A stretch of 64,000 nucleotides of DNA from an uncultured Bacillota bacterium (GCA_958352855.1 CATWQE010000001.1:62001-126000); one strand, 5' to 3'. Positions 52,574 through 61,756 are shown, counted from the first letter of the stretch. The notes: generated by a model not told the origin, from the sequence alone. Numbers and translations are program-made.

Positions 52574-55144
52574 TTATACTGGCTTCCTGCCGCAGCACTG
52601 CTTATATTTCTTGCCGCTGCCGCATGGGCAGGGATCATTTGGATAGACTTTCTTCTCTGCTCTTTGTACTGGTTTCTTAGGCCCGGTCTCATCCTTATTG
52701 GTTCCTGTCACTTGTGCTACCTGTTCTCTCTCCACCTTATGCTCCAGACGTACATGATACAGCAGTCTTAACGTAGCCTCCTGAATAGACGCAATCATAC
52801 CGTCAAACATTTCATAAGCCTGCATCTTGTATTCTACCTTTGGATCTCTCTGTCCATATGCCTGAAGACCGATTCCCTGGCGAAGCTGATCCATATCATC
52901 AATATGATCCATCCATTTCTGGTCAATAACCTTCAGAAGAATCACACGTTCCAGCTCACGAAGCTGCTCTGCTTCCGGGAACTCCGCTTCTTTTTCTTCG
53001 TAAAGTTTGACTGCCTGTTCTTTCAGATCCTGTTTTACCTGATTTTTCTTCTTGCCTTTTACGTCTTCCAGTGTCAAAGGCTTTAATGGAATCGTAGGAA
53101 GCAGCACTGCATTGATTTCTCCTAAATCCCATTCTTCCTGGTCTACATCGTCAGACAGACACATATCTACCGTATGGTCTACCGTATCTGTAATCATCTT
53201 ATAAATAGAGTCACGCATGTTTGCTCCATCCAGAACCATACGTCTCTCTTTGTAAATAATTTCCCTCTGTTCATTATTTACCTGGTCATACTCCAGCAGA
53301 TTCTTACGGATACCATAGTTATTTCCCTCAATCTTCTTCTGGGCTTTTTCAATGGCGCTGGAAAGCATCTTATGCTCAATCTGTTCATTTTCTGCTACCC
53401 CAAGAGACTGGAATACTTTCATCAGTTTTTCAGAACCGAAAAGGCGCATTAAATCATCTTCCAGAGAAATGTAGAATCTGGATTCACCCGGGTCTCCCTG
53501 ACGTCCGGAACGTCCACGAAGCTGATTGTCAATACGTCTGGATTCATGGCGCTCTGTACCAATAATCTTCAGACCACCTGCTGCCTTTGCCACCTCATCC
53601 AACTTAATATCCGTACCACGTCCAGCCATGTTGGTGGCAATGGTTACATTTCCTGCCTCTCCTGCATGGGCTACGATTTCAGCCTCCTGCTCGTGGAATT
53701 TGGCGTTTAATACCTGGTGCTTAATCCCTTCTCTGTTTAACATCCGGCTTAAAAGCTCTGAAGTTTCAATGGTAATGGTACCTACCAGCACCGGCTGTTT
53801 CTTGGCATGAGCTTCTTTCACCGCCTCCACTACAGCCCGGAATTTTTCCTTTTTGGTCATATAAACCGCATCATCCAGGTCAATACGCGCTACCGGCTTG
53901 TTGGTAGGGATTTCAATAACATCCATTCCGTAAATATCACGAAACTCCTGCTCTTCTGTAAGGGCAGTACCTGTCATACCGGATTTCTTTGCATATTTAT
54001 TAAAGAAGTTCTGGAAGGTAATGGTTGCCAGAGTCTTGCTCTCTCTTCTTACCTTTACGTGTTCCTTTGCTTCAATAGCCTGGTGAAGACCGTCAGAATA
54101 TCTTCTTCCCGGCATAATACGTCCGGTAAATTCATCTACAATTAAAACTTCATCATCTTTTACCACATAATCCTGGTCGCGGAACATGAGATAATGAGCA
54201 CGAAGAGCCAGAATCATATTGTGCTGGATTTCCAGGTTTTCCGGGTCTGCCAGGTTTTCAATATGGAAGAAATTCTCAACCTTTTTCACACCCTGTTCTG
54301 TAAGGTTTACGATTTTATCCTTTTCATTAACAATGAAATCACCGGTTTCTGTAATTTCTTCTCCCATAATGGCAGTCATTTTCGTCATTTCTCCGCTGGC
54401 TTCTCCACGCTCTAGCTGTTTTGCCAGAATGTCGCAGACCTCATAGAGCTTGGTAGATTTGCCGCTCTGTCCTGAAATAATAAGAGGAGTACGCGCCTCA
54501 TCAATTAAAACAGAGTCTACCTCATCAATGATGGCATAATGAAGGTCTCTCTGTACCAACTGCTCTTTATAAATAACCATGTTATCACGCAGATAGTCAA
54601 ATCCCAGTTCATTGTTGGTAACATAGGTAATATCACAGGCATACTGTTCCCGTCTCTCATCATTTTTCATGTCATTTAAAACCACACCAACAGTCAGTCC
54701 TAAAAATTCATGAACCTTTCCCATCCACTGGGCATCACGATGAGCCAGATAATCATTGACCGTTACAACGTGAACTCCCTTTCCTTCCAGGGCATTTAAA
54801 TAGGCCGGAAGTGTAGATACCAGAGTCTTACCTTCACCGGTTCTCATCTCTGCAATACGTCCCTGATGAAGAATAATACCACCGATTAACTGTACCCGGT
54901 AATGTTCCATACCAAGAACACGCTTTGCAGCCTCTCTTACAGTTGCAAAAGCTTCTGGAAGAAGCTGATCCAGAGTCTCCCCTTTTTCCAGACGGTTTTT
55001 ATACTCTCTGGTCTTTCCCCGCAGTTCTTCGTCTGTCAAAGCCTGCATGGTTGGCCGGAGAGCTTCGATTTTATCCACAGTGGAATAGATACGTTTCAAT
55101 TCTCTCTCACTGTGTGTTCCAAACATTTTTTTTATGATATTCAT
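52574..55144 (-). CDS. secA: Preprotein translocase ATPase SecA
   Basis: An 856-residue SecA, the motor that pushes secreted proteins through SecYEG. Walker A is in EMRTGEGKTLVSTLPAY near residue 102, DEVDSVLIDEARTPLI (Walker B and following) near 207, the second nucleotide domain has VTIATNMAGRGTDIKL near 490 and RIDNQLRGRSGRQGDPG near 525. The C-terminal zinc motif CPCGSGKKYKQCC is present. Length is normal. A candidate promoter lies at 55170-55197. Confidence 0.97.
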   Translation of the reverse strand: MNIIKKMFGTHSERELKRIYSTVDKIEALRPTMQALTDEELRGKTREYKNRLEKGETLDQLLPEAFATVREAAKRVLGMEHYRVQLIGGIILHQGRIAEMRTGEGKTLVSTLPAYLNALEGKGVHVVTVNDYLAHRDAQWMGKVHEFLGLTVGVVLNDMKNDERREQYACDITYVTNNELGFDYLRDNMVIYKEQLVQRDLHYAIIDEVDSVLIDEARTPLIISGQSGKSTKLYEVCDILAKQLERGEASGEMTKMTAIMGEEITETGDFIVNEKDKIVNLTEQGVKKVENFFHIENLADPENLEIQHNMILALRAHYLMFRDQDYVVKDDEVLIVDEFTGRIMPGRRYSDGLHQAIEAKEHVKVRRESKTLATITFQNFFNKYAKKSGMTGTALTEEQEFRDIYGMDVIEIPTNKPVARIDLDDAVYMTKKEKFRAVVEAVKEAHAKKQPVLVGTITIETSELLSRMLNREGIKHQVLNAKFHEQEAEIVAHAGEAGNVTIATNMAGRGTDIKLDEVAKAAGGLKIIGTERHESRRIDNQLRGRSGRQGDPGESRFYISLEDDLMRLFGSEKLMKVFQSLGVAENEQIEHKMLSSAIEKAQKKIEGNNYGIRKNLLEYDQVNNEQREIIYKERRMVLDGANMRDSIYKMITDTVDHTVDMCLSDDVDQEEWDLGEINAVLLPTIPLKPLTLEDVKGKKKNQVKQDLKEQAVKLYEEKEAEFPEAEQLRELERVILLKVIDQKWMDHIDDMDQLRQGIGLQAYGQRDPKVEYKMQAYEMFDGMIASIQEATLRLLYHVRLEHKVEREQVAQVTGTNKDETGPKKPVQRAEKKVYPNDPCPCGSGKKYKQCCGRKPV

Positions 55145-55158
55145 GTACTATTACTCCC

Positions 55159-55197
55159 AAAATCTATAGATTTTAACACTCTTATCAAATATTGTAA
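55159..55197 (-). promoter_or_regulatory. Candidate secA promoter overlapped by a palindrome
   Basis: On the minus strand TTACAA (55192-55197), 16 bp, TAAAAT (55170-55175), with TGT before the -10. A perfect 16-bp palindrome AAAATCTATAGATTTT (55159-55174) covers the -10 and the expected start site and might be an operator. Confidence 0.42.
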
Positions 55198-55224
55198 CAC
55201 TTTCCGCCTCTTTACACAACATCT

Positions 55225-55270
55225 AAAAACACAAAAAGAGGAGCTGTCCCTCAGATACAGCCCCGCTTTT
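55225..55270 (-). terminator. Terminator of hpf
   Basis: On the minus strand a stem closed by AAAAGcGGgGCTGT and ACAGCtCCtCTTTT (55233-55270, with small mismatches) is followed by TGTGTTTTT. It lies 51 bases after the hpf stop. Confidence 0.75.
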
Positions 55271-55321
55271 GTCACTTTACTTTTCAAATTGTTTTGTTTC
55301 CCACTGAAAAGGGGAAGTTTC

Positions 55322-55861
55322 TCAGCCAAAATCCGGCTCAATGAGTCCATAGGTATTGCCTTTTCTCTTATAAACAACATTGACTTCCTCTGTCTCTGCG
55401 TTTAAGAATACAAAGAAATTATGACCTAACAGTTCCATTTGTACACAGGCGTCTTCCGGATACATAGGCTTGAAGCCAAATTTCTTAGTACGAATGATTT
55501 TGATTTCATTTCCATCGTCCTCGAAATCCTTCTCTACAAATTCCGGCTGGAAACCTGCACTTTGTTTTTTATCAATAATTTTATTTTTGTACTTTCTTAA
55601 CTGTCTTTCAATAATCTCCTCTACCAGGTCAATGGAAACATACATATCGCTGCTTACCTGTTCGGAACGGATAATATTTCCTTTTACAGGAATCGTAACT
55701 TCAATTTTCTGTCTTTCTTTTTCAACGCTAAGTGTAACAATCACTTCTGTGTCAGAGGTAAAGTATTTCTCCAATTTCCCCAGCTTGTCTTCTACTGCAC
55801 TTTTAAGGCCTTCTGTAACGTCAATGTTCTTTCCGCTTATTACAAACTTCATTCTGTCCAA
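55322..55861 (-). CDS. hpf: Ribosome hibernation-promoting factor, long form
   Basis: A 179-residue HPF. The N-terminal S30AE domain (about 1-100: MKFVISGKNIDVTEGLKSAV) binds the 30S subunit, and the C-terminal dimerisation domain (about 125-179: KFGFKPMYPEDACVQMEL, LLGHNFFVFLN) lets the long form pair ribosomes as 100S dimers in resting cells. It has a good sigma-A promoter at 55916-55944 and its own terminator. Confidence 0.95.
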   Translation of the reverse strand: MDRMKFVISGKNIDVTEGLKSAVEDKLGKLEKYFTSDTEVIVTLSVEKERQKIEVTIPVKGNIIRSEQVSSDMYVSIDLVEEIIERQLRKYKNKIIDKKQSAGFQPEFVEKDFEDDGNEIKIIRTKKFGFKPMYPEDACVQMELLGHNFFVFLNAETEEVNVVYKRKGNTYGLIEPDFG

Positions 55862-55915
55862 CCCCTTTTACGTGTATTTTACATAGGCAATGGTGCCGCC
55901 CTGTAATGTATTCTT

Positions 55916-55944
55916 ATTATATCAATATTCCTCCATTTATTCAA
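55916..55944 (-). promoter_or_regulatory. Promoter of hpf
   Basis: On the minus strand TTGAAT (55939-55944), 17 bp, TATAAT (55916-55921), with TGA before the -10. The leader is about 48 bases. Confidence 0.7.
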
Positions 55945-55990
55945 CAGTTTTTAGATAATTTAGAAACAAATTATATTTTTGTATACTCTT

Positions 55991-56290
55991 TTACTGATTT
56001 CCGTTTTTACCTGCATTGCTGTCATTTACTGCATTATTTCCATTGTCTTCTATGGAATCTCCCATGTTGTCTACCCCATCGCGGATATCGTCCCCCAGGT
56101 CTTCTACCCCGTCTTTTATCTCTCTTCCTGTATCTTCTATGATTCCATCGTCTCTGTTGGTATCCTTTCTGTCTTCTGTTGTTTCCGCATCATTCTTATT
56201 GTTCGTGGTGTTGTTGTCTCCACAGGCAGTCACCCCGCATAAAACAGTAACTAACAGCAGTCCCGCAATAACCTTTTTCATGTTCTTCAT
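55991..56290 (-). CDS. Small acidic lipoprotein, unknown function
   Basis: A 99-residue lipoprotein with signal peptide and lipobox GVTAC near residue 23. The mature part is almost all Asp, Asn, Glu and Gly, with a repeated pattern of about 7-8 residues (REIKDGVEDLGDDIRDGVDN), as if amphipathic or extended. Similar tails occur in small Lachnospiraceae lipoproteins of unknown role. AGGAG lies ten bases before the start. Confidence 0.72.
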   Translation of the reverse strand: MKNMKKVIAGLLLVTVLCGVTACGDNNTTNNKNDAETTEDRKDTNRDDGIIEDTGREIKDGVEDLGDDIRDGVDNMGDSIEDNGNNAVNDSNAGKNGNQ

Positions 56291-56362
56291 AATGATTATT
56301 CTCCTTTTCTATTAAGTTCTGCTGTTAATATGGACAGATTTCTCTTTTTTATACTTTTTTAC

Positions 56363-56405
56363 GAAAAAAGAAGGAGATTATCACAAAATGTAATACGCTC
56401 CTTCT
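56363..56405 (-). terminator. Terminator of the cobO-dapA-dapB genes
   Basis: On the minus strand AGAAGGAG and CTCCTTCT (56369-56376 and 56398-56405) form a perfect 8-bp stem followed by six U (56363-56368). It lies 24 bases after the dapB stop. Confidence 0.8.
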
Positions 56406-56428
56406 TCTCTTCCTGCCTCTATGAAATT

Positions 56429-57187
56429 TTAGCCATTAATCACATGGCTCATGTTATACATACCTGCTGCTTTTCCTTTCAGGAATTTGGCAGCCTCCAC
56501 AGCGCCTTTTGCAAAAACAGTTTTTGAATAAGCAGTATGCTTAAATTCAATCACTTCATCAGGACCTGCAAAAATCACCTCATGCTCTCCTACAATCGTG
56601 CCGCCCCGAACTGCAGAAAGACCGATTTCTTTGGAATCTCTCTGTTCCCGTTTCTGACTTCTGTCATACACATAGTGATATTGATGATCCATAGCTTCGT
56701 TTAAGCTGTCTGCCAGCGCCAGCGCTGTTCCGCTTGGAGCATCTACCTTCAGATTATGATGACGTTCCACAATCTCCATATCAAATCCGGCTGCTGCCAG
56801 AACCTTTGCCGCATCCTGAAGAAGTTTCAGCAAAGTATTGATTCCAAGTGACATATTTGCAGAACGCAGCACTGCTGTTTTTTCTGCTGTCTCTTCTACT
56901 TTTTGTAACTGCTCCTGAGATAATCCTGTGGTACAAAGCACCAGAGGAAGCTCTCTGCTGCCGCAGTATTCCAAAACAGCATCTGTTGCCTTTGCAGAAG
57001 AGAAATCAATCATCACATCCGCCTTCACATCACATGCTTCAAGCTCTGTAAATACAGGATAGGAATAACGTCCTGTATCCTGCAAATCTACACCTGCCAC
57101 GATTTCTGCATTTTCATCTTTGGACACAAGGTCTGAAATAACCTGGCCCATGTGTCCATTACAACCATTCATAATGATTCTGACCAT
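56429..57187 (-). CDS. dapB: 4-hydroxy-tetrahydrodipicolinate reductase
   Basis: A 252-residue NAD(P)H enzyme of lysine and diaminopimelate synthesis. It has IIMNGCNGHMGQVI at the N-terminus (nucleotide loop), VLCTTGLSQEQL near residue 83, the catalytic ERHHNLKVDAPSGTAL near 140 and GLSAVRGGTIVGEHEVIF near 190. It follows dapA by 37 bases. Length is normal. Confidence 0.96.
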   Translation of the reverse strand: MVRIIMNGCNGHMGQVISDLVSKDENAEIVAGVDLQDTGRYSYPVFTELEACDVKADVMIDFSSAKATDAVLEYCGSRELPLVLCTTGLSQEQLQKVEETAEKTAVLRSANMSLGINTLLKLLQDAAKVLAAAGFDMEIVERHHNLKVDAPSGTALALADSLNEAMDHQYHYVYDRSQKREQRDSKEIGLSAVRGGTIVGEHEVIFAGPDEVIEFKHTAYSKTVFAKGAVEAAKFLKGKAAGMYNMSHVING

Positions 57188-57224
57188 TTTCTTATCCTCT
57201 TTTCTTCTGTATCTCCAAAAGCGC

Positions 57225-58115
57225 TTATGCCAGCTTCAATCCAAAATCTTTCATAGCATTTTTCAGCACTTCCTTATGTGCATCTTCCATTTCAGAAAGC
57301 GGCATACGGAAAGGACCTACTTCTTTTCCCATAAGGTTCATGGCTGTCTTTACCGGAATGGGATTTACTTCGCAGAATAATCCATGAATCAGCGGAAGCG
57401 CCTTTAACTGCATCTGGCAGCTTTCCTTTACGTTTCCTTCCATATATTTTGCCACAATATCATGTGTATACTGTGGCGCTACATTAGACAATACGGAAAT
57501 AACGCCTTTTCCTCCCAGAGAAAGAATCGGTACAATCTGATCATCATTTCCTGAATAAATATCACATTTTCCATCTGTCAGCGCCGCGATTTCCGCTACC
57601 TGAGAAATATTGCCGGATGCTTCTTTTACTCCTACAATATTTTCCACATGGTTTACCAGATATGCAATGGTCTCCGGCTGGATATTTACTCCTGTTCTGC
57701 TGGCAATGTTATACAGAATAATCGGCAGCTTCACAGCTTCTGCGATTGCTGTGTAATGGGCAATCAGCCCTTTCTGAGTTGCCTTATTGTAATAAGGGCT
57801 TACCAGAAGCAGCCCGTCTGCACCATAGCGCTCTGCCTCTTTTGATAAATGAATCGCAGTTTCTGTACAGTTTGAACCAGTTCCTGCAATAACCGGAATT
57901 CTTTTATTTACTTTTTCTACTGTGTACTTAATTGCCTCCAGATGCTCCTCATGAGTCAGTGTAGAAGACTCACCTGTGGTGCCACAGATAATGATTGCGT
58001 CTGTATGACCTGCAATCTGTTCTTCCAAAAGTTCCCCTAATTTTTCAAAATTCACTTCTCCATTTTCTTTCATGGGTGTAACAATGGCTACACCTGCACC
58101 TGTAAAAATAGACAT
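57225..58115 (-). CDS. dapA: 4-hydroxy-tetrahydrodipicolinate synthase
   Basis: A 296-residue Schiff-base aldolase that condenses pyruvate and aspartate semialdehyde. Seen: IICGTTGESSTLTHEEH near residue 42, YYNKATQKGLIAHY near 107 (tyrosine), ILYNIASRTGVN near 132 and the catalytic lysine in VGVKEASGNI near 160. I use the ATG at 58115 (MSIFTGAG), preceded by GAGGAGG, not the GTG at 58130 whose codons are the ribosome site itself. Confidence 0.96.
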   Translation of the reverse strand: MSIFTGAGVAIVTPMKENGEVNFEKLGELLEEQIAGHTDAIIICGTTGESSTLTHEEHLEAIKYTVEKVNKRIPVIAGTGSNCTETAIHLSKEAERYGADGLLLVSPYYNKATQKGLIAHYTAIAEAVKLPIILYNIASRTGVNIQPETIAYLVNHVENIVGVKEASGNISQVAEIAALTDGKCDIYSGNDDQIVPILSLGGKGVISVLSNVAPQYTHDIVAKYMEGNVKESCQMQLKALPLIHGLFCEVNPIPVKTAMNLMGKEVGPFRMPLSEMEDAHKEVLKNAMKDFGLKLA

Positions 58116-58156
58116 ATTCTTCCTCCTCACGTCAGGTTCCTGTTTTCCTTTGTATT

Positions 58157-58648
58157 TTATTTCACAATCTCTAAGGAAACAACTCTGTCTGCCACATTCT
58201 TTAAGGCATCTGTTACAATGTTTCCTGTCATAATCAGTTCTGTTTCCTGAGACTTTGCTCCAATCACTCCCAGAATGTCTTCATCTGAGACAATGCCAAA
58301 TTCCAGGGCTCCCAAAATCTCATCCAGGATCAGCATATCGCACTCTTCTGTTGCAAGCACTTTTCTGGCAAAATTTAATCCGTTTCGGATATTCAGATTT
58401 TCTTCCAGCTTTTCTTCCGGAGTTAAATCTTCATAATAGTTATCTTTTTTTTCAAATCTAAATAACCGCACATCCGGTTCCAGGGCTGATAAATAATCCA
58501 GTTTTGATGTTGCCCTTCCTTTTAAAAACTGGATTACAATGGCACGTTTCCCATGTCCAATGGCTCTGATGGCCTGACCAATAGCAACACTGGTCTTTCC
58601 TTTTCCTGGGCCACAGTAAATCTGTGTCAATCCCTTTTCTTCATCCAT
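58157..58648 (-). CDS. cobO: Cob(I)yrinic acid a,c-diamide adenosyltransferase, CobO type
   Basis: A 163-residue P-loop adenosyltransferase. The N-terminal GPGKGKTSVAIGQAIRAIGH is the CobO/BtuR P-loop, followed by VIQFLKG and, near residue 105, CDMLILDEILGALEFG. It attaches the adenosyl group to the corrinoid cobalt. It is 41 bases before dapA and probably shares a transcript with dapA and dapB, an unrelated pathway. It has a promoter at 58705-58733. Confidence 0.9.
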   Translation of the reverse strand: MDEEKGLTQIYCGPGKGKTSVAIGQAIRAIGHGKRAIVIQFLKGRATSKLDYLSALEPDVRLFRFEKKDNYYEDLTPEEKLEENLNIRNGLNFARKVLATEECDMLILDEILGALEFGIVSDEDILGVIGAKSQETELIMTGNIVTDALKNVADRVVSLEIVK

Positions 58649-58704
58649 AATTTACACCTCTTACAGACCGCTTTCTCCTGGTTTGTTATTCTTGAGTTGT
58701 GTAT

Positions 58705-58733
58705 ATATTACTACACCTGTGATTATATTGCAA
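58705..58733 (-). promoter_or_regulatory. Candidate promoter of cobO-dapA-dapB
   Basis: On the minus strand TTGCAA (58728-58733), 17 bp, TAATAT (58705-58710). The leader to the cobO start is about 50 bases with AGAGGTG. Confidence 0.5.
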
Positions 58734-58739
58734 TAAATA

Positions 58740-59366
58740 TTAGTCGGCGTACTCAAGTTTGCTGACTGAAACCTCGTAGGCGGTTCGTTTTTCGGTTTGG
58801 TTTTCGTTGAGTTTTTTGATGTATTCCCGGCTTTGGATGCGGCCCCACAGGAGAACGTGGCCTCCTACTTCAAAGGCGGATGCATATCTGGCATTTCTCC
58901 CCCAGCATATGCATGGTATGTAATCGGATTTTCCATAAGGCCGGTTTACTGCCAGCAGCAAATCAGCAATTTCCCTTCCCAAAGGTGTTTTTCTGTATAC
59001 CGGTGGTTTACAGATATAGCCATCCAGGAAAATCTGATTGGTTTTTATGGAATCATCTGCTTCTTCCACAAAGGAAAGCTCTCTTACAAAAACAGACAAC
59101 ACCAGCCTGTTCTTTTTTTCTTCGTGACGGTTATAGGAACGGAACTGCCCCTGCACCATAATGTATTCTCCTTCATAATCCTGTGTAACGTCCACCAGAC
59201 GTTCTGAAACCATCAGTGGTATTCTGTCCTCAGAATCGCTGAGCCTTTTTACCAAAAGGTCTACCAGGTAGAATCCTTCTCCATATACCTGGTGGCTGAA
59301 TGTAAAGCCGGATGCGATTTTTCCCATAATGGACACCTGATTGTTTTCAATAATTTTATCTGCCAT
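58740..59366 (-). CDS. SSB-like protein with two OB-fold regions
   Basis: A 208-residue protein with two consecutive OB-fold-like regions: residues 8-105 (NNQVSIMGKIASGFTFSH, then GEYIMVQGQFRSYN) and 107-205 (NQIFLDGYICKPPVYRKTPL, GREIADLLLAVNR, VGGHVLLWGRIQSREY). The second resembles the core of single-stranded DNA-binding proteins; the acidic C-terminal tail of the main SSB (DDIPF type) is absent. This is probably an auxiliary SSB or PriB-like protein, not the main SSB. It is a single gene upstream of cobO. Confidence 0.75.
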   Translation of the reverse strand: MADKIIENNQVSIMGKIASGFTFSHQVYGEGFYLVDLLVKRLSDSEDRIPLMVSERLVDVTQDYEGEYIMVQGQFRSYNRHEEKKNRLVLSVFVRELSFVEEADDSIKTNQIFLDGYICKPPVYRKTPLGREIADLLLAVNRPYGKSDYIPCICWGRNARYASAFEVGGHVLLWGRIQSREYIKKLNENQTEKRTAYEVSVSKLEYAD

Positions 59367-59476
59367 GATTTGTTTCCCCTTCCTCTTTCTGGTATCTTGT
59401 CTATATCATGTTTATTCAGGCAGTTTCTTTTTTAGAACCAGTTTTTTTATTTTTTTTGAAAAAATTTTATTTTCCC

Positions 59477-59504
59477 TTGTAATTAAAAAGAAGTATGATA
59501 GAAT
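59477..59504 (+). promoter_or_regulatory. Promoter of typA
   Basis: TTGTAA (59477-59482), 16 bp, TAGAAT (59499-59504), with TGA before the -10. The ~90-base leader contains a small hairpin (CAGGGA/TCCCTG, about 59530-59560). Confidence 0.55.
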
Positions 59505-59602
59505 AAAATCCGTATTTTACTGCAAAAACCAGGGATTACAGGGTTCTTCCCCATCCCTGAAGCATAGAAAATTTTGAAAAAACCAAGAAAAGAGGTTCTA
59601 TA

Positions 59603-61432
59603 ATGAAACAAGCAAGAGAAGATATCAGAAATGTTGCCATTATTGCCCATGTTGACCATGGTAAAACAACTTTGGTTGACCAGCTTCTCCGCCAAAGCGG
59701 TGTTTTCCGCGAAAATCAGGCAGTTCAGGAGCGGGTCATGGACTCTAATGACATTGAGCGGGAACGTGGTATTACCATTCTTTCCAAAAATACTGCTGTG
59801 TACTATAAAAATACAAAAATCAATATCATTGACACGCCTGGACACGCGGATTTCGGCGGCGAGGTTGAGCGTGTTTTGAAAATGGTAGACGGTGTAATTC
59901 TTTTGGTAGATGCCTTTGAAGGAGCTATGCCTCAGACAAAATTTGTTCTGAAAAAAGCTCTGGAATTAGACCTTCATGTTATCGTATGTATCAACAAGAT
60001 TGACCGTCCCGAAGCCAGACCAGATGAAGTTATTGATGAAGTTTTAGAGCTGCTTATGGACCTGGACGCTTCTGACGAACAGTTAGACTGTCCGTTCCTC
60101 TACGCTTCTGCAAAAGCCGGACACGCCATGTTAGATCTCAGTGATACTTCTGACAACATGGAGCCATTATTTGAAACCATTTTAAAATATATCCCGGCTC
60201 CTACCGGTGACCCGGATGCTCCTACCCAGGCTCTTATCAGCACCATTGATTACAATGAATATGTAGGACGTATTGGCGTAGGTAAAGTAGAAAACGGCAG
60301 CCTGAAGGTAAACCAGGATGTGGTTCTGGTAAACCATCATGATGCTTCCAAAATGAAAAAAGTGAAAATCAGCAAGCTCTATGAATTTGACGGATTAAAC
60401 AAAATTGAGGTAAAAGAAGCCGGAATCGGCTCTATTGTAGCCATTGCAGGAATTGCAGATATCCATATCGGTGATACTCTCTGCTCCCCTGAAAATCCGG
60501 ACCCCATTCCATTCCAGAAAATTTCTGAGCCTACGATTTCTATGAACTTTATTGTAAATGACAGTCCTTTTGCCGGACAGGAGGGAAAGTTTGTTACTTC
60601 CCGTCATTTAAGGGAGCGTCTTATGCGCGAACTGAATACAGACGTAAGTCTTCGTGTAGAGGATACAGACAGTACAGACTGCTTCAAGGTATCGGGACGT
60701 GGAGAACTGCATTTATCTGTTCTTATTGAGAATATGCGTCGTGAAGGCTATGAATTTGCGGTAAGCAAAGCAGAAGTTATCTATAAGGAAGATGAAAGAG
60801 GACATAAACTGGAACCAATGGAAATTGCTTATATTGATGTTCCGGAAGAATTCTCCGGTACTGTCATCCAGAGATTAAGTGAACGAAAAGGAGAACTTCA
60901 GGGAATGAGCCCGGCAAGTGACGGAAGCACCCGTCTGGAATTCCATATTCCTTCCAGAGGATTAATCGGATTTCGTGGTGAGTTCCTTACTTCTACAAAA
61001 GGAACTGGTATCTTAAATACTGCGTTTGACGGTTATGCGCCATACAAAGGAGATTTGCAGTACAGAAAACAGGGCTCTCTCATTGCCTTTGAAGCCGGTG
61101 AATCCGTAACTTATGGTTTATTCTCAGCACAGGACCGCGGAACCTTGTTTATTGGACCTGGCGAAAAGGTTTATTCAGGTATGGTAATTGGACAGAGCGG
61201 AAAGCCGGAAGATATTGAACTTAATGTATGTAAGACCAAACATCTTACCAACACCCGTTCCTCTTCTGCAGACGAAGCCCTGAAACTGACACCGCCAAGA
61301 ATTTTAAGCCTGGAACAGGCTCTGGATTTTATTGACGTAGACGAACTTCTGGAAATCACACCGGAATCCCTGCGTATCCGTAAGAAAATCCTGGATTCCC
61401 GCCTGAGAAAAAGACAGAGCTTCAAGAAATAA
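59603..61432 (+). CDS. typA: Translational GTPase TypA/BipA
   Basis: A 609-residue ribosome-associated GTPase. G motifs: IAHVDHGKTTLVDQL near residue 15, the switch I threonine in RERGITI, DTPGHADFGGEVERV near 76 and VCINKIDRPEA near 130. The C-terminal EF-G-like domains III-V and the TypA-specific tail (SLRIRKKILDSRLRKRQ) are present. AGAGG precedes the start. It helps ribosome assembly and stress adaptation. A toxin-antitoxin repeat begins three bases after the stop. Confidence 0.96.
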   Translation: MKQAREDIRNVAIIAHVDHGKTTLVDQLLRQSGVFRENQAVQERVMDSNDIERERGITILSKNTAVYYKNTKINIIDTPGHADFGGEVERVLKMVDGVILLVDAFEGAMPQTKFVLKKALELDLHVIVCINKIDRPEARPDEVIDEVLELLMDLDASDEQLDCPFLYASAKAGHAMLDLSDTSDNMEPLFETILKYIPAPTGDPDAPTQALISTIDYNEYVGRIGVGKVENGSLKVNQDVVLVNHHDASKMKKVKISKLYEFDGLNKIEVKEAGIGSIVAIAGIADIHIGDTLCSPENPDPIPFQKISEPTISMNFIVNDSPFAGQEGKFVTSRHLRERLMRELNTDVSLRVEDTDSTDCFKVSGRGELHLSVLIENMRREGYEFAVSKAEVIYKEDERGHKLEPMEIAYIDVPEEFSGTVIQRLSERKGELQGMSPASDGSTRLEFHIPSRGLIGFRGEFLTSTKGTGILNTAFDGYAPYKGDLQYRKQGSLIAFEAGESVTYGLFSAQDRGTLFIGPGEKVYSGMVIGQSGKPEDIELNVCKTKHLTNTRSSSADEALKLTPPRILSLEQALDFIDVDELLEITPESLRIRKKILDSRLRKRQSFKK

Positions 61433-61442
61433 TTAAATATAG

Positions 61443-61471
61443 TTGTATCTCATTTGCAGATATGCTATAGT
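61443..61471 (+). promoter_or_regulatory. Promoter of antitoxin RNA, copy 1
   Basis: TTGTAT (61443-61448), 17 bp, TATAGT (61466-61471), with TGC before the -10 (extended). Confidence 0.75.
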
Positions 61472-61477
61472 AAAAGT

Positions 61478-61580
61478 GTAACAAAAGAGCAACCGCCCAC
61501 AAGGGGGTTGACCTATATAAGTCTAGCATAGAAATGCCACCCTAAACTGGTCAAAGTTCTTATGAGGGTGGTTTTTCTAT
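61478..61580 (+). ncRNA. Antitoxin antisense RNA, copy 1
   Basis: A predicted ~100-base RNA. A first hairpin (CAACC...GGTTG, about 61490-61511) is followed by a large stem in which GCATAGAAA and CCACCCT pair with AGGGTGG and TTTCTATGC, closing on TTTTT. The RNA is complementary to the 3' end of the toxin message, the arrangement of RatA/TxpA and SR4/BsrG. It probably promotes decay of the toxin message. End points are estimated from promoter and terminator. Confidence 0.68.
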
Positions 61581-61591
61581 GCCTTAAATCA

Positions 61592-61690
61592 TCAGTGACA
61601 AATCATATAAATGAATGTCAGCAGTGACAGTATGAACATTCCAAAGGACATCAGGTCTTTGAAATCAAATTGATTCTTATGATTGTTCAT
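61592..61690 (-). CDS. Holin-like type I toxin peptide, copy 1
   Basis: A 32-residue peptide too short for ordinary gene calling. It starts MNNHKNQFDFKDLMSFGMF and continues as a single hydrophobic helix ending IYMICH, the pattern of the putative holin-like toxin family. GGGGGTGG lies five bases before the ATG, and the promoter at 61757-61785 drives a ~60-base leader. Such peptides insert in the membrane. Copy 2 encodes the identical peptide with two synonymous changes (CTG/CTA, ATT/ATC), evidence that it is translated and under selection. Confidence 0.85.
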   Translation of the reverse strand: MNNHKNQFDFKDLMSFGMFILSLLTFIYMICH

Positions 61691-61756
61691 CAGCACCACC
61701 CCCATTCTATGTAGAATAGAGGTCAGCCACCCTGTAACACAGTTGCTCTCACAAAC

